DNA from: Bacillota bacterium
GTDB lineage: Bacteria; Bacillota; Bacilli; Paenibacillales; NBRC-103111
DNA: 40,474 bases
Direction: 5' to 3'
Assembly (NCBI GenBank): GCA_023388055.1
Contig: JAEWGW010000007.1
Span: 1-40,474 of the forward strand
Shown here: positions 8,729 through 17,082 of the stretch, piece after piece
Position numbering within the stretch: the first letter of the stretch is position 1
How the letters are laid out: each line of letters begins with the position of its first letter
Program-made: the position numbers and the translations under genes
The notes under the pieces: generated by a model
Database searches by the model: none
What the model was told of the DNA's origin: nothing
The model's input: only the letters and a program-made list of their open reading frames with translations

Positions 8729-8773
8729 AAAAAAACGGGAAGCAAGGCCACTTCGGCCTCACTTCCCGTTTTT
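8729..8773. terminator. Bidirectional terminator between methyltransferase and gnd
   Basis: AACGGGAAG and AGGCC pair with GGCCT and CTTCCCGTT around an ACTTC loop. A-runs on the left and T-runs on the right allow termination in both directions, for the plus gene ending at 8676 and the minus gene ending at 8800. Confidence 0.85.
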
Positions 8774-8799
8774 GAGTTGAGCTTATTGTGCGTATGGGC

Positions 8800-10209
8800 C
8801 TATTCCAGCCACTGGTAGTGGAAGAAACCTTCCTTGTCCGTACGCTCATAGGTATGGGCGCCGAAGTAGTCGCGTTGAGCCTGCAGCAGGTTAGCGGGCA
8901 GGCGGGCGGTGCGGTAGCTGTCGTAGTAGGACAGGGCCGAGGAGAAGGCCGGCACCGGAATGCCCAAACGGACTGCAGTGGACACCACCTTGCGCCAGGA
9001 ATCCTGGTACTTGTGGATGACGCTGCTGAAGTATTCGTCCAGGAGCAGGTTCCGAAGCTCCGGATTGCGGTCGTAGGCATCCTTGATATTCTGCAGGAAC
9101 GCTGCACGGATGATGCAGCCGCCGCGGAAGATCATGGCGATGCCGCCGTAGTCCAGCTCCCAGCCGTACTCCTCGGAGGCGGCCCGCATTTGGGCGAAGC
9201 CTTGGGCATAGGAGCAGATTTTGCTGGCGTAGAGAGCCTGGCGGACGGCTTCGATGAACTCGGCGCGTTCCGCACCCAGCTCAGCTCCGGCCGGGCCGTT
9301 CAGCACCTTGCTGGCCGCCACACGCTCTTCCTTCATAGCAGAGATGAACCGGGCGAACACGGACTCGGTGATAAGAGACAGATGCACACCAAGGTCCAGA
9401 GAGCTTTGGCTGGTCCATTTGCCGGTGCCCTTCTGTCCGGCTGTGTCCTTAATGATATCCACCATGGGTTTGCCCGTTTCCGGGTCGGTTTTGGTGAAGA
9501 TATCCGCCGTAATTTCGATCAGGTAGCTGTCCAGCTCACCCTTGTTCCACTCTGCGAAGATTTCATGCAGCTCGGCAGGTGTCAGCCCCAGCCCGTCCTT
9601 CAGCAGCTGGTAGGCTTCGCAGATCAGCTGCATGTCGCCGTATTCGATGCCGTTGTGAACCATCTTCACATAGTGGCCGGCTCCGTCCGGTCCGATGTAA
9701 ATGCAGCAGGGATCCCCCTTCACCTTGGCGGAGATCGCCGTCAGAATGGGAGCAACCAGCTCGTAAGCATCCTTTTGGCCGCCCGGCATAATGGAAGGCC
9801 CCTTCAGTGCACCTTCCTCGCCGCCGGATACGCCTGTGCCGATGAAGCGGAAGCCCTTGGCCTCCAGCTCCTTGTTGCGGCGCTGGGTGTCCGGGAAATA
9901 GGCGTTGCCGCCGTCGATGAGAATATCCCCTTGGTCCAGGTAAGGCAACAGCTGGTTGATGGTGTCATCCGTCGGTTTGCCTGCCTTCACCATGATCAGA
10001 ATCCGCCGCGGCGTCTCCAGGGATTGAACAAACTCCTCAACAGAGAAGGCCCCCTTCAGGTTCTTCCCCGGGTTCTCTTCCAGAATTTCCTTCGTCTTCT
10101 CGGGAGAACGGTTATATACGGCAACCGAAAATCCTCTGCTCTCAATGTTCAGAGCCAGGTTCTTGCCCATAACCGCCAGACCGACTACTCCGATTTGCTG
10201 CTTGGACAC
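8800..10209 (-). CDS. gnd: 6-phosphogluconate dehydrogenase, decarboxylating
   Basis: 469 residues, the usual bacterial length. It oxidises and decarboxylates 6-phosphogluconate to ribulose 5-phosphate, making NAD(P)H in the cytoplasm. The N-terminus IGVVGLAVMGKN is the Rossmann GxAxMG dinucleotide loop, YNRSPEKT carries the usual NADP-phosphate contacts, GGEEGALKGPSIMPGG and HYVKMVHNGIEYGDMQ hold substrate and catalytic Lys residues, and IIKDTAGQKGTGKWT is a family signature. I chose GTG 10209 because AAAGGATGA sits 7-9 nt upstream and the length then matches the family; the frame stays open to 10311 but that extension is low-complexity. Placed at the end of a sugar-acid cluster, it probably serves as the last step of that pathway. 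The 460-bp gap upstream suggests its own promoter. Confidence 0.95.
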   Translation of the reverse strand: MSKQQIGVVGLAVMGKNLALNIESRGFSVAVYNRSPEKTKEILEENPGKNLKGAFSVEEFVQSLETPRRILIMVKAGKPTDDTINQLLPYLDQGDILIDGGNAYFPDTQRRNKELEAKGFRFIGTGVSGGEEGALKGPSIMPGGQKDAYELVAPILTAISAKVKGDPCCIYIGPDGAGHYVKMVHNGIEYGDMQLICEAYQLLKDGLGLTPAELHEIFAEWNKGELDSYLIEITADIFTKTDPETGKPMVDIIKDTAGQKGTGKWTSQSSLDLGVHLSLITESVFARFISAMKEERVAASKVLNGPAGAELGAERAEFIEAVRQALYASKICSYAQGFAQMRAASEEYGWELDYGGIAMIFRGGCIIRAAFLQNIKDAYDRNPELRNLLLDEYFSSVIHKYQDSWRKVVSTAVRLGIPVPAFSSALSYYDSYRTARLPANLLQAQRDYFGAHTYERTDKEGFFHYQWLE

Positions 10210-10325
10210 GGGTTTCTCATCCTTTCTGATTCTGGAATCACTTTGGTTCGGGTTACCCGGAGGCCGGGAGCCGCAGCCGCATGAGGTGCGAGCACCAACG
10301 TTAGCCGCCATCGCTACTGCTGTCC

Positions 10326-10397
10326 TTCGCTATTGCCACCGCATTCGCCACTGCCGCCGTTTTCGCCACTACTACCACCTTCGCCACTGCCGCCACT
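10326..10397. repeat. 18-bp tandem repeat (four units) upstream of gnd
   Basis: Four 18-bp units begin at 10326, 10344, 10362 and 10380, each starting TTCGC and rich in CCACTGCCGCC; units 2 and 4 are nearly identical. The array lies in the 460-bp gap between the dehydrogenase gene and gnd and ends 5 bp before the composite palindromic element. No coding role is evident. Apart from these two repeats the gap 10210-10671 holds only the gnd ribosome site. Confidence 0.75.
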
Positions 10398-10401
10398 TTC
10401 G

Positions 10402-10585
10402 TAACGGACAGACGATCCGCTATTCCTTCTGTTTGCCCGTTTTTGAAGACTTAACGGACACCAGATCCGCTATTCAGTCCCCTGGCCGCCAAAAACGGCC
10501 TTTATCAGCAATATAACGGATTCTGAGTCCGATTCATATGCCGAATGACGGATTTTGCAGGAAATAACGGATTTCAGGTCCGTAA
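10402..10585. repeat. Composite inverted element, copy A (two forward, two reverse 23-bp units)
   Basis: Forward units lie at 10402-10424 and 10452-10474 (TAACGGACA..., ending CCGCTATT), exactly 50 bp apart. Reverse-oriented, more decayed units lie at 10512-10534 and 10563-10585 (ending GAGTCCGATT and GGTCCGTAA). Total length is 184 bp, one base longer than copies B and C. It occupies the gap between the minus-strand dehydrogenase and gnd genes. Reverse units in this copy are also self-complementary in part (ACGGA...TCCG). Confidence 0.8.
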
Positions 10586-10671
10586 GCAGTACGGTTGGGT
10601 TGAGCGGCGGCTGCAGTTGCGGTTGAGCTTACGGCTGCTGAGCTCCAGTCGCTTCCACCAGGTAAATAATC

Positions 10672-11439
10672 TTATATCGTCATGGCTCCGAAGCCGCCGT
10701 CCACCCGCAGAAGCGAGCCGGTGACAAAGCTGGACGCCTTCTCGGAAGCCAGGAAAACCGCTGCTCCCTGTAGCTCGTCGGCGGTGCCGAAACGTCCCAT
10801 GGGCGTATGCCGCATAATGCTCTCCACCCGCTCGGGAGAGAGAATCTGGCGGTTCTGCTCCGCCGGGAAAAAGCCCGGAATAATAGCATTGACCCTGACG
10901 CCGCCGGGAGCGAATTCCCGGGCCAGGTATTGGGTAATATTGTTGACTGCGCCCTTGGAGGCAGAGTAGGTAAACACCTTGGACAGCGGCGGACCGGAGG
11001 ATACGGAGGAGATATTGATAATGCTGCCTCCCCTGCCGGATTCCATCATGACCTTGCCGAAGATCTGGCAGGCCAGCACCACACTCTTCAGGTTCACATC
11101 CATAATCTTGTCCCATTCTTCCATGGGAAGCTCGAAAAAGGGAGTGGCGCTGTTGACGCCCGGACAATTCATCAGGACATCCACGTGCCCGGTCCAGTCC
11201 AGCACCTCCTGAAGCACACGCTTCAGATCGTCAGGATTAACAGCGTCCGCCTGGAAGGCCTTGGCCTTGCCGCCGGCTGCCTCTACCTTGGCGCATACCG
11301 CCAGGGACTTCTCCTGATTGCGCCCGACGATGGCCACGTGAGCGCCATGCGCGCCCAAGCCTTCCGCCATAGAGCCGCCGAGTGTACTGTTGCCGCCGAT
11401 AATAACAGCCGTTTTTCCGGTTAAATCGAACATGTTCAC
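10672..11439 (-). CDS. SDR-family sugar-acid oxidoreductase (UxuB/IdnO-like)
   Basis: About 255 residues of a classical short-chain dehydrogenase: GGNSTLGG at residues 15-22 is the NAD(P) loop, NISSVSS carries the catalytic Ser, and YSASK gives Tyr158 and Lys162. The opening FDLTGKTAVIIGGNSTLGGSMAEGL resembles the SDR mannonate oxidoreductase (UxuB) of bacilli and the gluconate 5-dehydrogenase group. In this cluster the likely reaction is reduction of D-fructuronate to D-mannonate, or 5-keto-gluconate to gluconate; sequence alone does not decide. GTG 11439 is taken with GGAAGG 12 nt upstream; ATG 11433 is the alternative. It lies 54 nt after the kinase gene in the same operon. Confidence 0.8.
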   Translation of the reverse strand: MNMFDLTGKTAVIIGGNSTLGGSMAEGLGAHGAHVAIVGRNQEKSLAVCAKVEAAGGKAKAFQADAVNPDDLKRVLQEVLDWTGHVDVLMNCPGVNSATPFFELPMEEWDKIMDVNLKSVVLACQIFGKVMMESGRGGSIINISSVSSGPPLSKVFTYSASKGAVNNITQYLAREFAPGGVRVNAIIPGFFPAEQNRQILSPERVESIMRHTPMGRFGTADELQGAAVFLASEKASSFVTGSLLRVDGGFGAMTI

Positions 11440-11493
11440 GCCTGAATCGTTCCTTCCCGTATTCAAAATTTGACGAAGCTGAAGCTGAAGAAA

Positions 11494-13047
11494 CTACAGT
11501 TGCTCCTTCTGGAATGCGGCAATTTCGTCAAATTCCCGGCTCAACTGATGATACACTTTTTGGTAAAGGGGTGTCAAACGCTTATAGACGTCGTGGTTCT
11601 CCTGCTGCTTCACATGACGCGTTCCTGCCTTGACCCAATTGTGGATACCGTTGAAATCCTTGACCTCGCCCATGGCGAACAGCCCCAGCTGGGCTGCTCC
11701 CAGTCCGGAGGCCTCGATGGCGTCCGGAACGGACAGTGTAGTACCCATGACATCCGCCAGCATCTGGCGCCAGAATTCGGAGCGGGCAAAACCGCCGGAC
11801 GCCCGGATTTCCTCAGGCTCGCCTACCAGGCCGGTCAATGCCTCCGCCACGGAGTGGATGCGGTACATAACCCCCTCCAGCACAGCGCGGATCATATGGC
11901 TCTTGGTATGGGCCAGGGAGAGGCCGAAGTATACGCCTCGGGCATTGGCATTCCAGTACGGCGCCCGCTCTCCTGCCAGCAGGGGCAGGAAGATCAGACC
12001 GCCGGAACCGGCAGGCACTGATGCGGCCAGTTGGGTGAGGTAGTCGTAGGGGTCCATCCCCCGGCGTCTCCCCTCCTCGGCCTCCAAGGTCGCCAGGGTA
12101 TCCCGCACCCAGCGGAACATAATGCCACCGTTGTTGATGGCGCCGCCTACCACCCAGAAGTCCTCCTTCAGGGCGTAGCAGAACAGACGTCCCTCCGGAT
12201 CGGTCAAGGGCTTGCGGGTCACCGCCCGCACAGCGCCGCTGGTGCCGATGGAGACGGCCCAGACACCATGCTCGAAGGCACCGGAGCCCAGGTTGGCCAA
12301 CACGCCGTCAGAGGCACCGACTACGCCCGGAGTTGAGGGTTGGATGCCCATACGGCGGGCGATGCCCGCTTCGATCCCTTCCATCACATGGACAGTGGAC
12401 ACGGGAGTCGACAGGCGGTCCGGCGTAATGCCGGCCAGCGCCAGCGCTTCCTTATCCCACTCCAGATGGTTCAGATTAAACAGCCCCGTGGCGCTGGCAA
12501 TGGAATAATCCACTACATACTGCCCGAACCAGCGGTGCATCACATATTCCTTGATACCAATGAACTTGTAGGCGTTCTGATGGATGTCCGGCATACTCTC
12601 CTTCATCCATACCAGCTTCACGAAGGGAGACATGGGATGGATAGGCGTACCGGTGCGCATATAGATGGAGCGGCCCTTATGCTCCTTCTTAATGATATCT
12701 GCCGTTTGCACAGCCCGGTTATCCGCCCAGGTGATCAGGTTGGTCAACGGTTTGCCCTGCTCATCCACGGCAATGAGTCCGTGCATAGCGGAGCTAAAGG
12801 AGATACACAGCAGCTTCTCCGCCGGAATATCCGCTTTGGTCATCACTGCCGCCACCGCTCCGGTGACGGCCTCACAGATTTCGTCCGGGTCCTGCTCCGC
12901 CACATCCGCCCGTGGGGTGAACATGGGGTACTCCACGGAATGGCCGGCCATCACGTGGCCGTCCGTTCCGCGAATCACCAGCGTCTTGGCGCTGGTAGTG
13001 CCGATATCTACTGCCAGAATATAAGGCTTCGCTGCCAGTTGACTCAT
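11494..13047 (-). CDS. gntK: FGGY-family carbohydrate kinase, probable gluconokinase
   Basis: 517 residues, close to bacillar gluconokinase. The first ATPase-fold lobe begins YILAVDIGTTSAKTLVI (phosphate-1 motif) and the second carries GVVGASDGVLANLGSG, GGLIFLPLLAGERAPYWN and EEIRASGGFARSEFW. The GERAPYWNANARGVYFGL segment is characteristic of gluconate kinases within FGGY. It phosphorylates the C6 hydroxyl of gluconate with ATP, giving the substrate of the downstream gnd product. Start ATG 13047 is one base after the stop of the LarA-like gene with GAAGGGGATC upstream; the longer open frame to 13161 only overlaps that gene. Translational coupling within the operon is very likely. Xylulokinase is the main alternative, but the gnd neighbour favours gluconate. 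Confidence 0.85.
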   Translation of the reverse strand: MSQLAAKPYILAVDIGTTSAKTLVIRGTDGHVMAGHSVEYPMFTPRADVAEQDPDEICEAVTGAVAAVMTKADIPAEKLLCISFSSAMHGLIAVDEQGKPLTNLITWADNRAVQTADIIKKEHKGRSIYMRTGTPIHPMSPFVKLVWMKESMPDIHQNAYKFIGIKEYVMHRWFGQYVVDYSIASATGLFNLNHLEWDKEALALAGITPDRLSTPVSTVHVMEGIEAGIARRMGIQPSTPGVVGASDGVLANLGSGAFEHGVWAVSIGTSGAVRAVTRKPLTDPEGRLFCYALKEDFWVVGGAINNGGIMFRWVRDTLATLEAEEGRRRGMDPYDYLTQLAASVPAGSGGLIFLPLLAGERAPYWNANARGVYFGLSLAHTKSHMIRAVLEGVMYRIHSVAEALTGLVGEPEEIRASGGFARSEFWRQMLADVMGTTLSVPDAIEASGLGAAQLGLFAMGEVKDFNGIHNWVKAGTRHVKQQENHDVYKRLTPLYQKVYHQLSREFDEIAAFQKEQL

Positions 13048-13048
13048 G

Positions 13049-14317
13049 TTAGAAAAGATCCCCTTCCTCGTTGAATGCCAGCTCATAAGGCTCTGACAGA
13101 ATCTCAATATCCGGATGGCCCTTGGCCTCCTCCAGAAGGGTTTCGGAGATTTCGATTTCACCCAGGTGCAGGGTATCCCGGATCCGGACCATCCTGCAGG
13201 TGGTGTAGTCCAGAATGTTGCAGGTTTTCACCGCCGCCTGAATGGTCAGCTTTTGGTTGGCCAGGGTGGTGGCGATTTTGGTGGGTGCGCATACGGTAGA
13301 GGTCAGGCCGTTGGCATAGGTTGCCGGGCGGTCCATTTTGTCCACCAGGCGCTGGGTAGTAAAGTCCGCTGTGCCCACACCGTTGGCATTGCCCTTGGTT
13401 TCCGGCGTCAGGTCCATTACCGCCATCTTGGTCACATCCGGACCGCCATGGGCGTACGGAGTAGGATAACGGCCGGTGATATTGGGGTCCATGCCGTCGC
13501 CGCTGATATTTTTGCCGATGTAGTCGATCACCAAAACATCCAGCTGATCGAAGAGAATCCGCGGCAGACGGGACTTGGCTTCCTTCAGAAGCTCCTCCTC
13601 GCGGCTTTCGATATCGGCTGCAGGCAGAGCCTCCACGCCGCAGGTTTCATCATAGGCATTCTCAATCAACGCGATGCCGAATACAATGGGCAGCTTGCCC
13701 AGCATAATGTTGGCCATCGCCGGCACATTCTCGGCCATGTACTTAAAGCCCAGCTGATGGCAGGCTTCCGCGCCCTTTTGCTTGCCCAGGCCGATGGAGA
13801 TCATCTTCATGATCCCGCTTTCGATCCGGCCGCGGAAGGCGGTGTGGGGTTTAACCCGGTTGATGACCACAATAGCGTCGGCTTCGTTGGCGTATTTATC
13901 CACGTAAACCGGCAGGCCGTTGGGCAGTTCGTCCAGCTTCACCACTTCCATGGTGGAGCGGATGGAGACTCCCATGGTGTCCTCATCGATGCCCAGGTGG
14001 TGCAGCACTTCCTTCTGGCCTTCGGCTGTAGCCCCGCCGTGGCTGCCCATACAAGGCACAATGAAGGGCTCTGCGCCGATGGACTTGATGGCGTCCACAG
14101 TAGCGCGGGTGATGGCCGCAATGTTGGCGATGCCCCGGCTGCCTACGGCAACCGCTACCTGCTGGCCGGGTTTGATGGCGTCCAGCGTTCCCGGCTTTTT
14201 CAGCTCTTCCTGGAGGGTGGCAACCGGATCGGCAAGCTTCGTATTATCAAAACGCTGGCGGATGCGCACGACCCGGGGTACCGGAATATCGCGCAGCAGG
14301 GTTTCCAAGATGCTCAT
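13049..14317 (-). CDS. LarA-family nickel-pincer (NPN) hydroxyacid racemase/epimerase
   Basis: 422 residues of the lactate racemase LarA superfamily (DUF2088 N-terminal domain). Visible active-site candidates are His93 in GSHGG, His158 in KPHTAFRG, Lys171 in SGIMKM and His187 in ACHQLG. In LarA the equivalents bind nickel and covalently hold the pincer cofactor through Lys; here the His-Lys gap is 13 rather than 10 residues, while Lys-His is 16 as in LarA. The family includes a D-gluconate 2-epimerase, which interconverts gluconate and mannonate. That activity would connect the dehydrogenase and the kinase encoded beside it. No cofactor biosynthesis genes (larB, larC, larE) are in the window. 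The ATG has GGAGG 8 nt upstream and follows uxaE by 46 nt. Confidence 0.8.
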   Translation of the reverse strand: MSILETLLRDIPVPRVVRIRQRFDNTKLADPVATLQEELKKPGTLDAIKPGQQVAVAVGSRGIANIAAITRATVDAIKSIGAEPFIVPCMGSHGGATAEGQKEVLHHLGIDEDTMGVSIRSTMEVVKLDELPNGLPVYVDKYANEADAIVVINRVKPHTAFRGRIESGIMKMISIGLGKQKGAEACHQLGFKYMAENVPAMANIMLGKLPIVFGIALIENAYDETCGVEALPAADIESREEELLKEAKSRLPRILFDQLDVLVIDYIGKNISGDGMDPNITGRYPTPYAHGGPDVTKMAVMDLTPETKGNANGVGTADFTTQRLVDKMDRPATYANGLTSTVCAPTKIATTLANQKLTIQAAVKTCNILDYTTCRMVRIRDTLHLGEIEISETLLEEAKGHPDIEILSEPYELAFNEEGDLF

Positions 14318-14363
14318 GGATATAACCTCCGTATATTTACATAATGGTGGGGATGCCTAGACC

Positions 14364-15851
14364 TTATTTATTCAGCAGGCGCAGATGCTTCCCGATATGG
14401 GCGGCCAAAGCGGCGTCATACTGCTCCTCTTGTTCGGACAGGGTATGGAAAAACTCTGTTTTGAACAAAGGCTCGCCCGCTTCGTTCTTCGCTTGCAGCA
14501 GCAGTCCGTAAGTAATGTGAAGCAGCTGTCTGGCATTGTTGTCATCCATATAAGTATGAAGGGCGCTGTCCTCGGTTTGGTCCAGAGGTTTGATGGCGGT
14601 AATATCCGTAGTCACGTGATAGTATGCCTTCGCCTCCAGGAAATGCTCCAGCGCATACGCGTGCATCTTCCGGTACAGCTGCGGGTTGAACTTGGCCACG
14701 ATCCGCACTGCCTCCAGCCAGTTGGTGCCAGCGGTTTTCACATGGAAACGGCCTGTGGTATGTTTGGCCACCAGCGGGAATACAGAGAACTTGTCGCTTC
14801 CCGAGTGGATGGAGAGCTTGTAGCCGAATTGGTCGGCAATGGCTGCGTGAACCTCCAGCTCCTTCTCGAACTGCACCAGGTCGCCGATGTAATCGATGCC
14901 CTTCTGGAATTCGCCGCAGAAGCGGGGGGCCATGCTGTGGATGGAGATTTCCCGGTCGTACAGCTCCTTGGCCACCAGATAGTGAGAGGCGGGATCCGTC
15001 GGGGTTTCCGTTTCGTCGATGGAAATTTCGAAGTCCACCACTCGTCCGGCATTGACAATATAGGTTACGTAAATATAGACCATAAATTCAATGGCTTCGC
15101 CATAAATCAGAACATTCTTCATCAGGCTCTTCTTATCGAAGGTCAGACGGTGCTCCTTGGCTTCGAATTCCAGATCCAGATATTTCTTCTCGTAGTAGCT
15201 GCGGCGTTCCTCGGATACGGTCAGATACTTGGCTTCCAGCTCGGCATCGGACAACCCTTCGATGGTGTTGTCGATCTTCTCGGAGCAGTCCAGCGTCAGC
15301 ATGGTGAAGCCCATGTCCAGGGACATCTTGATGTCCGCCTCTACCTTCAGATGGTCACCATCGGCGCCAAAGCCGTCCTTGTACCCCTCTTGGAAAGCGG
15401 CGAAGCATGCTGCGTCCACAACTTGGTTGTAATCGCGGCCTGTCAGGCTGAGCTCGCGGATGCTTTGCTGGGCCAGAACCGGGCGGATATCCCGTCCGCG
15501 GACGGTTTGGATATGACCCGGTGAAGCCAGTCCCAGCCGGTCGCCCAAGCCGATGGTGGAGATTCCTGTGCCGAAGGCCCGCGGTACGGTGTACAGGAGG
15601 TATTTATTCAGCACCAGCCGGTTCTCATGGGTCAGGGGGCAGATTTTGCCGCCGTCCTCTTCCCGGCCGGTCAATTCATCGTAGAAGGACCCGCTGCCTG
15701 CGGCCAGGATGAACTTTTCATCGCCGTGTTTGACCATGAGCAGGGTAGCGCCATCTTGAACCGTATAAGAACCCGGATAAATTTTTACGCCCCACTCTCC
15801 AGTTGTCTCGCCTTTTTTCAAACCTTCCATTGCTTTAGCATAGACACCCAC
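14364..15851 (-). CDS. uxaE: Tagaturonate/fructuronate epimerase family protein
   Basis: About 495 residues resembling UxaE, first characterised in Thermotoga maritima, which interconverts D-tagaturonate and D-fructuronate and so links galacturonate to the glucuronate branch. Recognisable segments are IYPGSYTVQDGATLLMV near the N-terminus, YKDGFGADGDHLKVEADI in the middle, and FGYKLSIHSGSDKFSVFP and TTGRFHVKTAGTNWLEAVRI toward the end. GTG 15851 is chosen because GGAGG lies 9 nt upstream; TTG 15857 is only 3 nt from it and the open frame to 15908 has no site. It is the first gene of the operon, with a possible CcpA-type site upstream. T. maritima keeps a similar gene set around its uxaE. Confidence 0.8.
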   Translation of the reverse strand: MGVYAKAMEGLKKGETTGEWGVKIYPGSYTVQDGATLLMVKHGDEKFILAAGSGSFYDELTGREEDGGKICPLTHENRLVLNKYLLYTVPRAFGTGISTIGLGDRLGLASPGHIQTVRGRDIRPVLAQQSIRELSLTGRDYNQVVDAACFAAFQEGYKDGFGADGDHLKVEADIKMSLDMGFTMLTLDCSEKIDNTIEGLSDAELEAKYLTVSEERRSYYEKKYLDLEFEAKEHRLTFDKKSLMKNVLIYGEAIEFMVYIYVTYIVNAGRVVDFEISIDETETPTDPASHYLVAKELYDREISIHSMAPRFCGEFQKGIDYIGDLVQFEKELEVHAAIADQFGYKLSIHSGSDKFSVFPLVAKHTTGRFHVKTAGTNWLEAVRIVAKFNPQLYRKMHAYALEHFLEAKAYYHVTTDITAIKPLDQTEDSALHTYMDDNNARQLLHITYGLLLQAKNEAGEPLFKTEFFHTLSEQEEQYDAALAAHIGKHLRLLNK

Positions 15852-15875
15852 AGTCAATCGCCTCCATAATTTGGT

Positions 15876-15891
15876 TAGTTTTCGCTTACAT
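15876..15891 (-). promoter_or_regulatory. cre-like / LacI-type operator in front of the sugar-acid operon
   Basis: On the minus strand ATGTAAGCGAAAACTA fits the catabolite-responsive consensus WTGNAANCGNWWNCAW at all but one fixed position. It lies 24 bp before the uxaE start. CcpA and the local LacI-family regulator bind related sequences, so the owner is not certain. No convincing -35/-10 pair was placed around it. Confidence 0.45.
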
Positions 15892-16023
15892 AGGGTTTGT
15901 TTTGGCAAAAAACACCGGCCCTATATCCACCAGCTTCTTCTGCGTCAGGCGTCAAAAGCGGGTAGGAATATTGAATGGGTTGAGCCGTTAAATTTTTTCT
16001 TGCCAAATCCCCTGATTTATGAG

Positions 16024-17031
16024 CTAAGCCTTTGTTGGCTCTGCTACCGATTCACGCACCACCAGCTCCGTACGCAGATAGATAATATCCGGAGCCAGGG
16101 TTTTCTGCTCGATGCTCTCCAGGAGCACAAGCGCCCCTTGTCTGCTGATTTCTTCGATAGGCCGCTTGACCGTGGTCAAGGCCGGGGACAGGTAAGCGGA
16201 GAACATGCTGTCGTCGAAACCCGCCACGGAAACATCCCCGGGGACCTGCAGTCCCGCGTCAAACACCGCTTTCACAGCCCCTACAGCCATATCGTCGTTC
16301 ATGCAAAAAACGGCGGTTGGCCGTTCCGGCAGTTCGAGCAATTGGAGCATAGCCGTATACCCGCTTTTCAAGTCATAGCTTGCCCCAACCTGGTAGGATT
16401 CCTTCAATTCAATTCCGGCATCCTGCAACGCGCGGACAAAGCCGTCTCTCCGCTCCACAGTAGAATGGAAGTTTTGCTTACCGGAGATAATCGCAATGCG
16501 GCGATGCCCTTTTTTGATCATATGATTCACGACCCTATAGGAGCCGTGGGAATCATCGGACAGAATATTGATGGCCTTCAGCCCCTCCACCTTGCGGTTC
16601 AGCACGATATGGGGAATTCCCGCCTCGGACAGATGATGCAGGAAAGGATCATCCTTGGCGCTTTGGCTCATGACAATCACACCATCGAAGCTTTTGCGGT
16701 GAATGCTGCGATAATGCTCGTAGTCGTCGATCCCCCGCACCACCAGATTATACGTATCCTTCACTACACTGTTTATACCCCGAACCGTCTCATAGAAAAA
16801 CCCGGCCGATGTGCCGGTATTCAATGTGGAGAAGAATAAACCGATATTATAGGAACGGTCCATGACCAGGCTTTTGGCGCTGAAATTAGGGGTATAACCC
16901 ATCTCCTGTGCCAGCAGCTTGATCTTCTCCTTGGTTTCGGAGTTAATCAGGGGACTATCGTTCAACGCCCGCGATACGGTGGTGTGGGAGACCTGCGCCA
17001 ACCGGGCGATATCCTTGATTGTAACGTTCAT
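16024..17031 (-). CDS. LacI-family transcriptional regulator of the sugar-acid cluster
   Basis: 335 residues. The first ~60 form the LacI helix-turn-helix and hinge (VTIKDIARLAQVSHTTVSRALND, then ETKEKIKLLAQEMGYTPN). The rest is a periplasmic-binding-protein-like effector domain (YNIGLFFSTLNTG, FDGVIVMSQSAKD, AVFCMNDDMAVGAVKA, VSVAGFDDSMFSAYLSPALTTV). Start ATG 17031 has GAGG with an 8-nt gap; upstream ATG 17052 lacks one. It precedes uxaE in the same direction with a 172-bp gap that carries the operator-like site. A sugar-acid intermediate such as fructuronate or gluconate is the probable inducer, by analogy with UxaR/KdgR-type LacI regulators. Confidence 0.9.
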   Translation of the reverse strand: MNVTIKDIARLAQVSHTTVSRALNDSPLINSETKEKIKLLAQEMGYTPNFSAKSLVMDRSYNIGLFFSTLNTGTSAGFFYETVRGINSVVKDTYNLVVRGIDDYEHYRSIHRKSFDGVIVMSQSAKDDPFLHHLSEAGIPHIVLNRKVEGLKAINILSDDSHGSYRVVNHMIKKGHRRIAIISGKQNFHSTVERRDGFVRALQDAGIELKESYQVGASYDLKSGYTAMLQLLELPERPTAVFCMNDDMAVGAVKAVFDAGLQVPGDVSVAGFDDSMFSAYLSPALTTVKRPIEEISRQGALVLLESIEQKTLAPDIIYLRTELVVRESVAEPTKA

Positions 17032-17063
17032 CGCGTTCACCTCGATACTCATGATACCACATC

Positions 17064-17079
17064 ATGCACACGTTAACAA
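17064..17079 (-). promoter_or_regulatory. Possible autoregulatory LacI-type site
   Basis: TTGTTAACGTGTGCAT on the minus strand lies 32 bp before the regulator start and matches the LacI/CcpA consensus except at two positions. It resembles the site at 15876-15891, which would fit one regulator acting at both places. The match is weak enough to be chance. Confidence 0.25.
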
Positions 17080-17082
17080 TCC

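Noticed and set aside
8788..10284. 498-codon plus-strand frame opposite gnd
   Set aside because: Antisense shadow of a clearly conserved enzyme; no ribosome site and no family resemblance. The same holds for the long plus frames opposite uxaE, larA-like, smc and fab genes.
10210..10311. N-terminal extension of gnd to 10311
   Set aside because: The extra 34 residues are unlike the family, while GTG 10209 has a good ribosome site and gives the standard 469 residues.
10402..10585. 23-bp repeats with 27-bp spacers taken as a CRISPR array
   Set aside because: Only two like-oriented units occur before the orientation reverses, the same design recurs at several loci, units are imperfect, and no cas genes are present.
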